Assembly: GCF_003369915.1 (NCBI RefSeq)
Contig: NC_046675.1
Span: forward strand, 28,892,001-28,956,000
Length of the DNA: 64,000 bases
Source: Drosophila miranda
Lineage: Eukaryota > Arthropoda > Insecta > Diptera > Drosophilidae
Direction: 5' to 3'
Shown: positions 50,241-60,614 of the stretch, one piece after another
Position numbering within the stretch: position 1 is the first letter of the stretch
How the letters are laid out: each line of letters starts with the position of its first letter
Notes under the pieces: model-generated
What the model saw: the letters and a program-made list of their open reading frames with translations, nothing else
Databases searched by the model: none
What the model was told of the DNA's origin: nothing
Made by a program: the position numbers and the translations under genes

Positions 50241-51163
50241 ATGTCTGGACGTCGTTTGGTCCAAGTTTTATTCCTCGTAGCCCTCCTCGGACTGACGCTG
50301 GTGCCTTTTAGCCAGGCACGCCCTGGACGTGGACGCAAACGGGCTTTTGGTGAGACACTTTCCTCTTAATATGTGAAAATATCCTCCTCAATAAACTCTC
50401 CTTTACTGCAGGCGTGGGCATGTTGGGTGGCGTCCTGGCGGGTGGCATGATTGGCCATGCGGTTGCCAAAAGCCAATCGCCAGCTGCAGCCCCAGCACCA
50501 GCTCCTGTGGCCCAGGTCCACCATTACTATCCAGCGGGCGCACCAGCAGCTCCAGTCCAAATAGTCATGCAGACCACACCCGATCCCAGGAAGTTGACGG
50601 TAATCGAAACGGGTCAGCCCGATGCCAATGGCTGCTACAAGCAGACTATCAGAGAGCCCAATCCAGGCCACCCGAAAACCTACACCGAAACGGAGCATCT
50701 GATCTGCCCCACCCTGACACAAGCCCATCAGCCGGCTCCTGCCATTGCCATGTCGCCGAGTGCGGCATTTGTTCCGGTGATGCCACAACCTTCACCCGTT
50801 ATTCCCATCCCAGCGGCTACGGCTGCTCCTGCTCCTCCTCCAGCACCTGCTGCCGGCTGGGTTGTACCCACGGCTCCGGTCGCTAGCAATTCCTCCAATT
50901 CTTCGTCGGTTATTCCTGCTCTTCCAGCACATCCTGGTCACAATGGAGCTGCACATGTGGCAGCCCCTGCTCCTGTTATTGCCCAACCGACCTCCCAGCA
51001 GACGGCACAGCCTATTCCAGCCCCTGGCCAAACGCCCCACGTGATTGTGCTCTCGAAGAAAACCGTCTACTATCCGAAAAAGAAATCATCGGCCGCATCG
51101 CTGATGATTCCCCAGGGAATTCTTGTCATTATCGCGATATTCTATAGCTATAAGGCTTTCTGA
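50241..51163 (+). CDS. Secreted or membrane-anchored Ala/Pro-rich protein, two exons
   Basis: Exons 50241-50349 and 50412-51163, intron of 62 nt with GTGAGA donor and TTTACTGCAG acceptor, phase 1, product 286 residues. Residues 1-26 are a clear signal peptide (cleavage after FSQA), followed by basic RPGRGRKR, a dibasic-type processing site. Residues 39-55 are a glycine-rich hydrophobic stretch (GMLGGVLAGG, MIGHAVA). A Pro/Ala-rich linker leads to the only compact segment, about 90-136, with PDPRKLTVIETG, NGCYKQTI and EHLICP; Cys111 and Cys135 could pair. The rest is Ala/Pro/Gln-rich. The last ~22 residues are hydrophobic (IPQGILVIIAIFYSYKAF), so a C-terminal membrane segment or GPI signal is possible. 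I do not recognise a named family; it resembles uncharacterised fly secreted proteins. AATAAA follows at 51216. Confidence 0.82.
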
Positions 51164-51215
51164 ATTAACCTGTTGCTTAACATTAAACCATAACCTTAGC
51201 GTTGAACTCTTGAAC

Positions 51216-51221
51216 AATAAA
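51216..51221 (+). promoter_or_regulatory. Polyadenylation signal AATAAA
   Basis: Canonical hexamer 53 nt past the stop of the secreted-protein gene, at the start of an ATA trinucleotide run (51217-51240). Confidence 0.6.
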
Positions 51222-52664
51222 TAATAATAATAATAATAATGCATCATCTGTGATCTTAAAAATATATTTATCATAGCGGGATGGGTTCCATGCTGGGCAC
51301 CGAAAATTATCACAAGAGTGGCCCACACATTTGAACTTCGCGCCCATGTTTCTACACGCACCTTACATTTACACCCAAAAATTATCTACGAATCTAAATC
51401 GGCTATTATTTATTGCCGCTATTTTCCTTAGGGCGCAATATTTATTTCTTACAGAAAAGACGACAGGTGGCTGTACGCCGCTAGGTCTCGCGTGACTTCA
51501 ATATTCCAATATCCGTTCACTTTTTTCAGTTGCTCTAAACCTGTAAGACGGTAAATTTAGACTACGTGGAGAAATGGCGCTAGAGTAAGTAAATTTTGCC
51601 GCCAGAAGCGCACATGTAGTTTCAGAAACATCCAATGCACGCTGTTCGGTTCGTCGCGGCGCCACTGAGCCTGAGCCGTTACGGCTTGTATTTGTATTCA
51701 AATTTTGAGATGTTTGAGGAAACCCACGAAGGTCAAAGGGCTCTCATGCATTCTCACACACTTTTGCACTTGTTTTTTGGACCACTTCAATTACGTAATT
51801 TGCCTGTTAACCCAAATGCAATGTCCTTTCACAGAAACCAGAAGAATTCCCATTTATTTCGTCGACTTTTGGGCACACAACTTTCCATTTCCCACACTTT
51901 TCACTTTGTGCTTTGTCGCTACGACTAGAGCGGGACTCAAAAGGTGAAGCGTTTGCCGTTGTTGCTGCGCCGAGTACAAAATGAGTTACAAATTATTAAG
52001 AGAGGCATGGACATGGACACGACCGCCCACACACAGACACACACACACACACACTGGCAACAGTTTTTCCATACCGGCCGCAGGGAAAAAGGGGAAACTA
52101 ATGGAAACAAGAAGTGGTTGGGGCTGGCCCCAGGAACGGAAGTTGCCGCTACTGCCGCTGCTGCTGTTGCTGCCTCTGGCCTGGCTTTAGCTTTGGCCGC
52201 GGCTTTGGCCAACTTCAAGATGCTGCTGGGTCCGTCCTGCACCATAGCACGAGGCACGAGCTACACGAAGTAGCATGGGGCAGACCGGCAACCGGCACTC
52301 GCTTTTCACTTTCTTGGCACTTTATTTTAATTTTTGAGGCGTTCCAAAGTTTCCTCTTCAGTTTTTCCCAACACTTTTCCATGCCGGTCGTAGTTAGTTG
52401 TGGCTAAGTAGAAATTACTTCAGCATGCGGTTCGGGCTGCATACTTTTTTTCAGGTCAACTGCCCAGCAAGAAAAAGATACAGGGAAGCGAGATAGTAGA
52501 GAGAGGCAGCGGTAGTCCCCAGGAGTACCCAAAGAGTACGAAGAGTGCATGCTCTAAGGTAATCCGTCCGCAGAAAAAGTGCATAATTAAGATCTCAACA
52601 GGAAGTTTTGTCCTTCACGGATTTATGTTTCCATGCGGACAGCAAGACCCCATTTAGTTGTTCT
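51222..52664. other. Intergenic, with a leader-like region
   Basis: AT-rich to about 51600, then GC-richer with a CA run at 52037-52054. The minus strand of about 52250-52560 is A/G-rich and leader-like and precedes the candidate exon listed separately. Nothing else is supportable. Confidence 0.4.
52075..52245 (-). CDS. Candidate first coding exon, Ala/Lys-rich
   Basis: On the minus strand an ATG at 52245 opens 57 codons (MVQDGPSSILKLAKAAAKAK…, then Ala-rich, then SPNHFLFPLVSPFSLRP) up to a possible donor GTATGG. The preceding minus-strand sequence is purine-rich and leader-like. An upstream ATG in another frame would be used first. No downstream exon was found, and Ala-rich translation can arise from GCN repeats, so this may be non-coding leader or enhancer. 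Confidence 0.22.
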
Positions 52665-52670
52665 TTTATT
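52665..52670 (-). promoter_or_regulatory. Polyadenylation signal AATAAA
   Basis: Minus-strand hexamer about 80 nt past the stop of the coiled-coil protein gene. Confidence 0.55.
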
Positions 52671-52750
52671 ATCATAACTTTTGGCCAAAGAACTGAGATT
52701 AACAAGTTTTTTTCTGTGTGTGGCTCAACGGGGGATCAGGAATAAGAAAG

Positions 52751-53620
52751 TTACTGCGGTAGCTCTGGTGCCTTAGGTTCTGACTCATTGCAGTGCTCGT
52801 CGATGTATTTGGTGGCTGCCTTGTAGAACCCTGTATCCTTCATATCCTCGTTCATGTCCACGAAGGTCTTTAGAGTTTCGATGACTTTGTTCAGCTCATG
52901 ATGATCCTGTGACAGTAGCCACTGCAATTCCTGCATCTTTGCCATTTGCTTGATTTTCTTGTGGGCTGCATCCTGCACGGCCAGAATCATCTTCAGTTGA
53001 TGCTCTTCGAAGACGAGCTCCCGCTTATGATAGTCCTTGCGCTTTTGGAGGAAGCTGATGGCGTTGGTCAGCTTTTTTAGATCGTTTTTGCGTGGATCCT
53101 GCATTGAGAATTGTATAGCTTGTATTTTGTCCAGTATTCTTAAATTTGATTTGATTTTCCTCAATGATTATTGCTTCGAATTCAAAGCCAACTTGACTTA
53201 CGAATATTGGATTGTTTGCCAGTCTAATTTGCTCTGAGAGAAGTTGCAAGTCCAGCGCAACTTATGAGCAAATGCAATTTATAGTTTTCTTAAATTGCAA
53301 TATAAAAAACTTTGGCATATAAAAACATTTTGCACTGAAACCGAGAAAACTCCAACAAAACTAACTTTTTAGTAACCTCCGCCAACGCCCCTTTCCCCGT
53401 AACGCATGGGGCCAAAAGAAAATAAGTTGAACTGTAATCAAGGTAGCAAACAGACACATGAACATACGAGTATAAGTATAAAACAGGGACGATAAAACTC
53501 CAAAGAGTTCGAATTGTTGGACAGCCAAAAGAGGAATCAAAATTCGTGAGGGATCGATGCGGAAAGTAACCCAGAGATTGGGAAACTGGAATTGGAATTG
53601 TGAAAATACTTACTTGCCAT
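52751..53620 (-). CDS. Small coiled-coil protein, three exons with a 32-nt microexon
   Basis: The long open exon 52751-53098 lacks a sensible start of its own. Working back, exon 2 is 53202-53233 (acceptor CTTCTCTCAG, donor GTAAGT) and exon 1 supplies ATG GCA A at 53614-53620 (donor GTAAGT). Phases fit: 1, then 0. Introns are 380 and 103 nt. The 128-residue product begins MAKQIRLANNPIF, then DPRKNDLKKLTNAISF. Residues about 20-105 are predicted helical and rich in Lys, Glu, Gln and Leu, like a coiled coil (KRKDYHKRELVFEEHQLKM, then AHKKIKQMAKMQELQWLL). The tail ends in acidic and Pro-rich KAPELPQ. No known domain is recognised. Size and helical character resemble small axonemal or centriolar proteins, which is only a guess. 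AATAAA follows the stop. Confidence 0.72.
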
Positions 53621-56055
53621 CTCAAATTAGATGGAAATTGTGGAGCTTATCCTTTTTAATTCGCCCTTTTCCAGGGACAGGAACATCAGTTGTGGCACAC
53701 ACATCACACACACCACACATGGAAATCAGGAAATGACAGAATGCAGAGTGTGGAGTGCATAAATACAATTTATGTATGCAAGTTTTATGTTTTTTTGCAC
53801 CCTTCCTTTGCTCTGTCGGGGCTGGAGGTCTGGAGGTCTGGCTCTGTGTGGCTGTGGCTGTGGCAGCTGGGGGCGTGGCAGCAGCCATAAAGCTAACAAA
53901 TTGCTGACACAACATATGAATGACAATATATCAGCTGTGCGAACAAGCTGCAGCTGGAAGTGGATGCAGGTCTGTCTGTCTATCTGTCTTTCTAGCTGTC
54001 TGTCTGGCAAAAATGGGACGAATGCCATGGCATCACCGACTATTAAAATGATATTCCCAATTAGCTAAACTCTCTAGTATCCCATCCTCGAGGGCCATTT
54101 GTTGGTGTACTTTGGGTCCTTCAGTCTTCACGTTCCTACTCAACACGTTCAACACTTTCAGCATAAATTATCCTGTCAATTCCGAGACTCGAGGGGCAAT
54201 TGAGAGGCACAGCCACGGCACAGAGAAAAAAAACCTCAAATTATGTAGAAACTTAAAGCTTAAATTGATACAAGAGAATATTCCATCCTAGCACAAACAA
54301 CAGATTTATGCATGTGTGGGATTTAGGTCAAGCGGAAAAATTCATTTCCGTTTTAGCCATTGAAATAGTGGACGCGGAGGAGGAGGGTCTGAGGTTCTGG
54401 CTGGTGTATGAAATTCTATAAAAAGCAAGGCCAACATTATGCAACGTTTTTATTGAATTATCATTTGGCCAAGGCCTCATCTTGGGTTTAAAAGAGGTTT
54501 CATCCTGAATGCTTTGTTCCTCAATGGTATATACGCGTACAATGGATCAGTTGGAAACCCCTCAACAGCACGCTCAATTAATCAAATTGACACTTGAATC
54601 ACTTTGGAATCTATGACCATCTCCAAGTTTCTTTCACACAGAGAAGTATACACATTTATTGGGAAATGAGAAACTGTTGGGATGTCTAAATATATATGTA
54701 CGATTTATAGGGATATGTGGGCGAGTAGCCACAGTCGGGGGCTGCTTCCATTTGCCACTTTATCCGCACGAAGAGCGACAGACAAATGTTGTTTAATATG
54801 CGACGTTTGACTTTGTGGCCCATGGAAACAAAAAACAGGAAGTGCGAGTGGCTTGCGTGCGAGTGGCATGGCATTGTGGTTGCTACTTCTGCTGCTGCTG
54901 TCCGGTGGAGTGGGAAATGGGTGGCGCACCTGACTCGAGGGGCACCTGTGCGAGTGTCTGTTCATGTGCGAGGAGGTAGCGTGTCCTGTGGTTGGCCAAA
55001 GGCCGAGGCGAGAGTCTGATGCAACTGACATGTTCCTTCCTGTTGCTTAGAGGGGGAGCTACGAGTGGCTCCTTAAACTATATTCTAACTGGGTTTGGCC
55101 CATGATTTATAGCTGAATTTATTTATTGATAGAAACAGCTCCTATTTCCACCCAATTATGGTGGAAATGGCAGGCTTTCTCTATAGTTATCTGGTAGCTT
55201 TAACTGAAGAGCGAATATTTGTACAACTTACATCATATATTATGGAATTTTCAATTCGTTTTTACATTCGTTAGTTAACTTCTAAGTTGTAGAAAAACGC
55301 TCTGGGACCATAATCAGTTCCACTTAATTACAATTACCCTCCAGGCATTTAATAATTAAGTGACTTTATTATGTTTCAGCAGTTGCACATGACGAAATGC
55401 GTCCACAAATGAGAGGCATGCCTCGGGTCAACACTAACAGCTGGAGCTGTGTTCTTGAGTTGTATTCTAAATTGGGAAATTAACTTTTCGAGATATACTA
55501 TAAGGACTTTCAGATGCAACAATCAGGCAGGCCATAAAGCAACACGAAACCACAAATCATAATCACCAGCAAACCCTGGGAGGCAGGGGAAATATTAATG
55601 GCATCGACTGACCAACTGGCCAAATAATAATCAAGAGCGATTATACCGATTTGTCAAGGAGGGTGCAACTTCCACATTAAACGGCTAACGGGAAAGTTTA
55701 AAGAAAATAAAGGAGGAAGAAACTTTTATAATTGATTGCCGGGGAATTTGTTTTGTGTTTAGTTGGTTCATAAAGAAATAAAGTGATAAAATAAGAGAAA
55801 AATCCATTTAATTTCCTTCCTTTCTTGAGCTTTAAGCTGTTCTTTGGCGAATTTACATTTCCATTTGCGAATTTTCAGCATAAAAGATTTGATGCGAATG
55901 CATACACAGAGGCATAATCAGCCTACATACACCTACACTAATACGTATTAAGGACGCCCCTACACAAACACAGACACACACTCAAACACAAGAGCATAAG
56001 AGCTTACAACAGGGATTGCCTAAGAAATCTTTACCTATTTAAGAGAGAAATCCTG

Positions 56056-56104
<49 letters not shown>

Positions 56105-56529
56105 CCTTCACTCAGTCAAAGAAAAAACGGAAATAAATTACATCATGCGCCGATTCAAATGGGGAAAATAGAGTCAGTCAGGAAAACGGTGCTGATGGGA
56201 AAATAAATAGGATTGTGAATAAATCAAAATATACCCAGAGAATGGATATGGAAATTGGGAGTGAAATGGGGGTGTATCGTAAACTTTGAAGCTTGCGGGG
56301 AACTACAAAGTATTACGATGGCGAACCTTTGACTAATTACATTGAAATACGTTTTTATTTGTCATTCAGCACTGTTCAGTATTCCGCCAGTTTCTGTCTG
56401 TCTATCTGCCTGCCCAGCAACTGCAAATGAGTGATGCTTGTATTATGCTTTACATATGACACTTCTTCGTGTTGGTATAGCGAAAGAAAACCTAATAAAA
56501 AAGGCAGAGGGAACGAGTAAGTAGGGTAG
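53621..56529. other. Intergenic
   Basis: No supportable exon. GT- and CT-type repeats near 53840-53870 and 53970-54005; AT-rich DNA from 55050 to 55800. Confidence 0.45.
56057..56101. repeat. CA microsatellite, 22 units
   Basis: Uninterrupted CA over 44 nt, the longest perfect dinucleotide run in the window; likely polymorphic. Confidence 0.97.
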
Positions 56530-56533
56530 AACC

Positions 56534-56695
56534 TTTTATACCCTTGCGGATTGATCAGCTATGTGATTTAGACATTTGCCTGGAATTCTTTATTGCTGGA
56601 GAAAGCATTTGCCAAGTTTGCGGGAAGATTTTTCTTTCCGTGATTTCGAAGTATCTGCGCAAAATTAGAATACCCTTTTCAAGGGTATTCCAAAA
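56534..56695. repeat. Short DINE-like or MITE-like fragment
   Basis: Begins TTTTATACCCTTGCGG and ends with a perfect hairpin AATACCCTT-TTC-AAGGGTATT near 56670-56690. TATACCCTTGC plus a terminal AAGGGTAT hairpin is typical of ends of non-autonomous Drosophila Helentron-like repeats. About 160 bp, non-coding, family not certain. Confidence 0.4.
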
Positions 56696-59600
56696 AGGAA
56701 CAGCTAGGTGTTAAGCCGTTGGAGCTGTTGGATTGAGCCGCACAGCAGCAGCTGGTGGCGACACCTTGCAACAGTTGCGTTGCTCGCCGTGTTGCTTGCT
56801 AAGTGAGAGCGGAAGGCATCGGGAAAAAACCCGGTAAAGCTCACGTTGCTAATGCCATCATTTCCAGAAGTGTGTGTGTGTGTGTGTGTGTGAGACACCA
56901 TTCTGCATACATATGGATTGTGGTTAAGCAATTTGCAGCAAACGAAATGAAAGTGCTAAGCGCATTGGCCGTCAGTCGAGTCGAGTCGAGGCTCCGTGCT
57001 TCACACCCGTCCTCCGATGGTCCTTGCATTGGAGAGTGTGTGCAGCAGGTGCGATATGGTAAAGCTGTCATATAGCTGGATGTGTCACTGTGTGTACGGG
57101 TGGGTATCTGTGTCTGTGCTGAATGTATTTTTTTTCCCTGCCAGCCAGCCAGCCAGCTCTGTGGCTTGCGCTAAATTTCATAATTTTTACCAGCGTCTGC
57201 TGTGGCTCTTCCTGCTGCTGTTGCTCCTTCTCCTCCTTCTACCGTTGTCTGGTGTGTCTCCCAGTCACGTGTCATTCATATCGCGCCATAAACAAACCCA
57301 GAACTCTCTGCTGTCCCCCCAATCTTTCCGACTGCGCGACCGACCGCTGGCCTCGTTGGCATGGAGCATCGTTTGTTACCCGTCGACGCCACCGTTTTGC
57401 AACTTTGCCTTATTTCGATTTATTTTTATGGGAATTTTCTTGTGCATTTTGCTTTTGCATCTCTCTCCCTCTCTGTTTTTTTTCTCCTCTGTTTGGCTCT
57501 CAACCCTCGCCTCGCACTTGTTAACTGAAAATATTTTCTCATGCGTAAAATGCATGACAAGCGAAGCAGACACAGACGTTGACGCATTGAAATATGGCAG
57601 AAGGGGGAGGGCAGGTGGTTGCGCCACTGTGGGGTGGATATAAATGGGAAGGGCGATATCCCCCCACCAAAAGGTTATCGGCTTTAGCCTGCCATAAAGA
57701 ACCTAAGAACCGCCGAAGAACGAAGTTTCGCATTCCCAACAATTGACTTAATTGCATAACAAGACCAGACCGAAAAGAGAGAAAAAGCGAATCTTTCAAT
57801 TAAATATGCAACTGAAATCGAACCCATAAATAAATGCAAAACAAAAGTACAATTTGCCGGAACGGAACAATATCAATTGTATAAATATTCAGCGGAAAAA
57901 CTGCAAACACAATCGAAACTTTCACCGCAGTTTGAATATTTAAATGGCATAACGAGAGCAAAAACAAGCGAACACAAAAACAAAAAAAACAAAAAAATGA
58001 ATATAATAAAATAAACAAGATAAAGTTGCATCCGACGGTTATAAACAATAATTAAAAGGATCCCTTGGTCGGCGGCGGTAATAACCATCAGGCGGAAGAT
58101 GGCGGCGGCACACAGGGCTCGTGAGGGAGGTAGTCACTCCCCCTTTTCGGCCAACATGTAATTACGGTTGGAATTCATTAACCCTTGACCCTGTGGTGAT
58201 CCAGTGATAAGGCTGGCAGTTCGGGGAAAAGTTTCCTTTTTGTTACCCGCCATTGTGTTGATTTACAGAAAATAAGAGTTGCAGAGAAACAGCAACAGCA
58301 GCAGGCCCATGTATGAATATGAATGAAGCCTGAATCATGCTCGAAAATCAAGGACTTGTAGGCTTTCCATCGGCTTCAGATCGAGTACTGTATGGTGAGG
58401 AAATCCTGCTTTGCCAGTGATTTACCAAGGTTTAATATGCTTGTTGCAACAACTATCGGACTTTTTTAAAGGTATAAATGCAGCAAATACAAAACAAGGA
58501 CAACCCACTCGTCGAGTATCTAAGTAGCCACTGGAGAGTCCTGGCAACAGAAATTTGAAAATTTCAAATGTTGGGCCGAGCAAAGTGAAATGGAAAAGGC
58601 GTTGAATATGCAGCAGAAACAGCACTACTACTACAACGAGCAGGAGCAATGGTAGAAATGGCAGCAAGAGAGACTGCGGATGGGATGGGTAACAAATGTT
58701 TGCTGGACAATGTCCGAGGCCGGGCAAGAGTTTATCGCTGGACAAGTTTTATGTTAACACTGGCCGCAACAAGACCAGTGGCAATGGCAATGCCAGCCAT
58801 TGGGCAGCAGATGCTTGACTTTTTTTTTGCCCATCTTTTTGTGGCTGCTTAGCTCCCAAATGTACCACAAATACCGAGCCAGAGCGGCAGTCCTGTCCTG
58901 TCCTGTTCTGTGCCGATGCCTGTGCTGAGCAGAAAGCGCCCCCTGAGCCTGATAAGTAAATGAATGTTGCATACTTTGGGGCGCGCTGTTTACTGAAGAT
59001 TTTCAATCATCAAGAAAGAGAAAGCAGGCCAAGAGGGTGTTATTAATGCTGCGTTATCAGTTGTCCAACCTCCCTCGCACTCCCACTCGTACACCCATTG
59101 ACTGTAAATTTCCACGTTCTCTTCTCCATGGCCACCACAAAATGCACAGCCGGAGCCGGAGCCGGAGCCGGAGCAGCAGCAGCAGCAACCGACAACAGCA
59201 GCTGCTGGAGCTGGTGGGGCAGGCAGCGGATGCCTCTTCCGACGCTGGGGGATGCGATGCAGATTTCTGCCCCATGTTGGCATCGTCGCTGGCTGCATAA
59301 AAACCCAAAAATTAGCATAATTTCAGGCACTCGGGCTGCGATGGCGCAACACTTGCGACCGCAGATAAGGCGCAAAATGAACGCAGCGCGTCTTTCCCAT
59401 ATGTGTATGTGTGTGTGTGGTATGACTGTGTGCTGTGTGTGTGTGCGCCACAGTGTGTATGCGGTATCCACATGCATGCGTGTTGTGCGCGCTGTTCATC
59501 GCTTGTTATTTCGGGTGCGTTGTGTAAAAGTTGCGGCATGCGAAAGAGGCGCGGGCAGCGAGATGCCGATAAATGGATACCCTAACTGAATCATGGGGGG

Positions 59601-60016
59601 CTTTCCCCCTTCTATTTGGCTTTAAACAGATACAATATTTCATGAGTGAGGGTATTCAAAAGTCAGCTATCTCCAATAGCAGCTTTGTTCCTGTGTTTTT
59701 GTTTAGTTCGGCCACGAAGTTGCCCCACTGCCGCACGAACAGGAGGACACTGGCACAGGGGCATTTCCATAAATGCACAACAGCGGCGAATGGCGAATGC
59801 CGTGGCGTAGCTTAAGATCCTGGACAACAAAAGTAACCTGCAGCAGAGCGGGAGTGGACCCCGAGAGTTCTGGGGCATAAGCCAGTGGGGGACAAATGAT
59901 AATGTGGGCCGGGTGGCGTATGCTGATGTGCTGCATATGCATGAAGCTGTCTTTTGGGATTGGGTTTTACAGAGCAACGGAAACTTTCGATTCGAATAAA
60001 ATGCTCTGATAGTTTC
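56696..60016. other. Intergenic, repeat-rich
   Basis: GT run at 56873-56892, A-rich leader-like DNA at 57780-58020, GGAGCC hexanucleotide repeats at 59154-59176 continuing into CAG, and GT runs at 59400-59455. Open frames here are translations of these repeats. Confidence 0.4.
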
Positions 60017-60022
60017 TTTATT
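60017..60022 (-). promoter_or_regulatory. Polyadenylation signal AATAAA
   Basis: Minus-strand hexamer 8 nt past the stop codon of the 194-residue protein gene; a very short 3' UTR. Confidence 0.55.
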
Positions 60023-60029
60023 GCATTAG

Positions 60030-60614
60030 TTAAGATCTGGAACCATAATTTAAATTGAAGAAGGCCTCAGAGTAGGACAAACGCAAGGCCGCCCACCATC
60101 CCATCTTGGCGAATATTTTGAAGATCTGCTTATAATAGCTCCAGTTCAAGTCAATCGTGACAGTGAATCGCAGCTCCAGGGCCTGGCGTCGGGGTGCAAT
60201 CTGTTGGGGACTGAAGTACGGCTGTGCCTCTCCCCAATGGCGGCCCATGGAGAACAATCCCAAGTTGAGTGGACCATCGTCTTCTTCGAAGTTCTCCAAC
60301 TCAACGTCATCCTGCTCAGACTGCTGGTGGTCGATGTTGTTAAATAAAAAACGGGGGTTCATTTGTCTGATCGGGGCATCGCCTGCGCCTAAGTTGCGTG
60401 GTGCGTTTGGCCCATCAAGATCAAGGTTCAAGATCTCATGCATAATGCGGAACTCCTCAGGTGGAACATTTGGTCCTCGGCCAGCACGCACATGCAGGCC
60501 ATCGCCAATCGTTAAAGCCTCTGTTGCCATGAGAAATGCTTCACGATAATACCGAGAGATAAGTTCTCTGTAGCGACGATCGTTGATTTCACGTATTTCC
60601 GGCGGTAGAGACAT
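60030..60614 (-). CDS. Uncharacterised 194-residue protein
   Basis: Start chosen at ATG 60614 (MSLPPEIREIND…); upstream codons of the frame contain no ATG, and TTTAAATTTCAG just before (ending near 60633) may be a leader splice acceptor. Residues 1-35 are helical and charged (RRYRELISRYYREAFLMATEAL). A middle part has RAGRGPNVPPEEFRIMHEIL, then an acidic stretch (SEQDDVELENFEEDDGPL) around 100-115. The C-terminal 60 residues look folded: APRRQALELRFTVTIDLNW, then YYKQIFKIFAKMGWWAALRL. No signal peptide, no zinc-binding pattern, and no convincing membrane segment. Good codon-level complexity over 585 nt and a close AATAAA make a real gene likely. Family unknown; proximity to the CGP sperm gene makes testis expression worth testing. 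Confidence 0.72.
   Translation of the reverse strand: MSLPPEIREINDRRYRELISRYYREAFLMATEALTIGDGLHVRAGRGPNVPPEEFRIMHEILNLDLDGPNAPRNLGAGDAPIRQMNPRFLFNNIDHQQSEQDDVELENFEEDDGPLNLGLFSMGRHWGEAQPYFSPQQIAPRRQALELRFTVTIDLNWSYYKQIFKIFAKMGWWAALRLSYSEAFFNLNYGSRS

Noticed and set aside
53202..53249. First exon of the coiled-coil gene starting at 53249
   Set aside because: That start is TTG with an in-frame TAA just upstream. A 32-nt exon after CTTCTCTCAG plus an ATG exon at 53614-53620 explains the gene better.
57000..57640. 215-codon Leu/Phe/Cys-rich plus-strand frame
   Set aside because: Pyrimidine-rich DNA gives Leu/Phe/Ser translations by chance, and another overlapping frame is open too. No gene signals.
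59030..59590. Several overlapping frames around GGAGCC and GT repeats
   Set aside because: They are translations of hexanucleotide and dinucleotide repeats on both strands, with none preferred.
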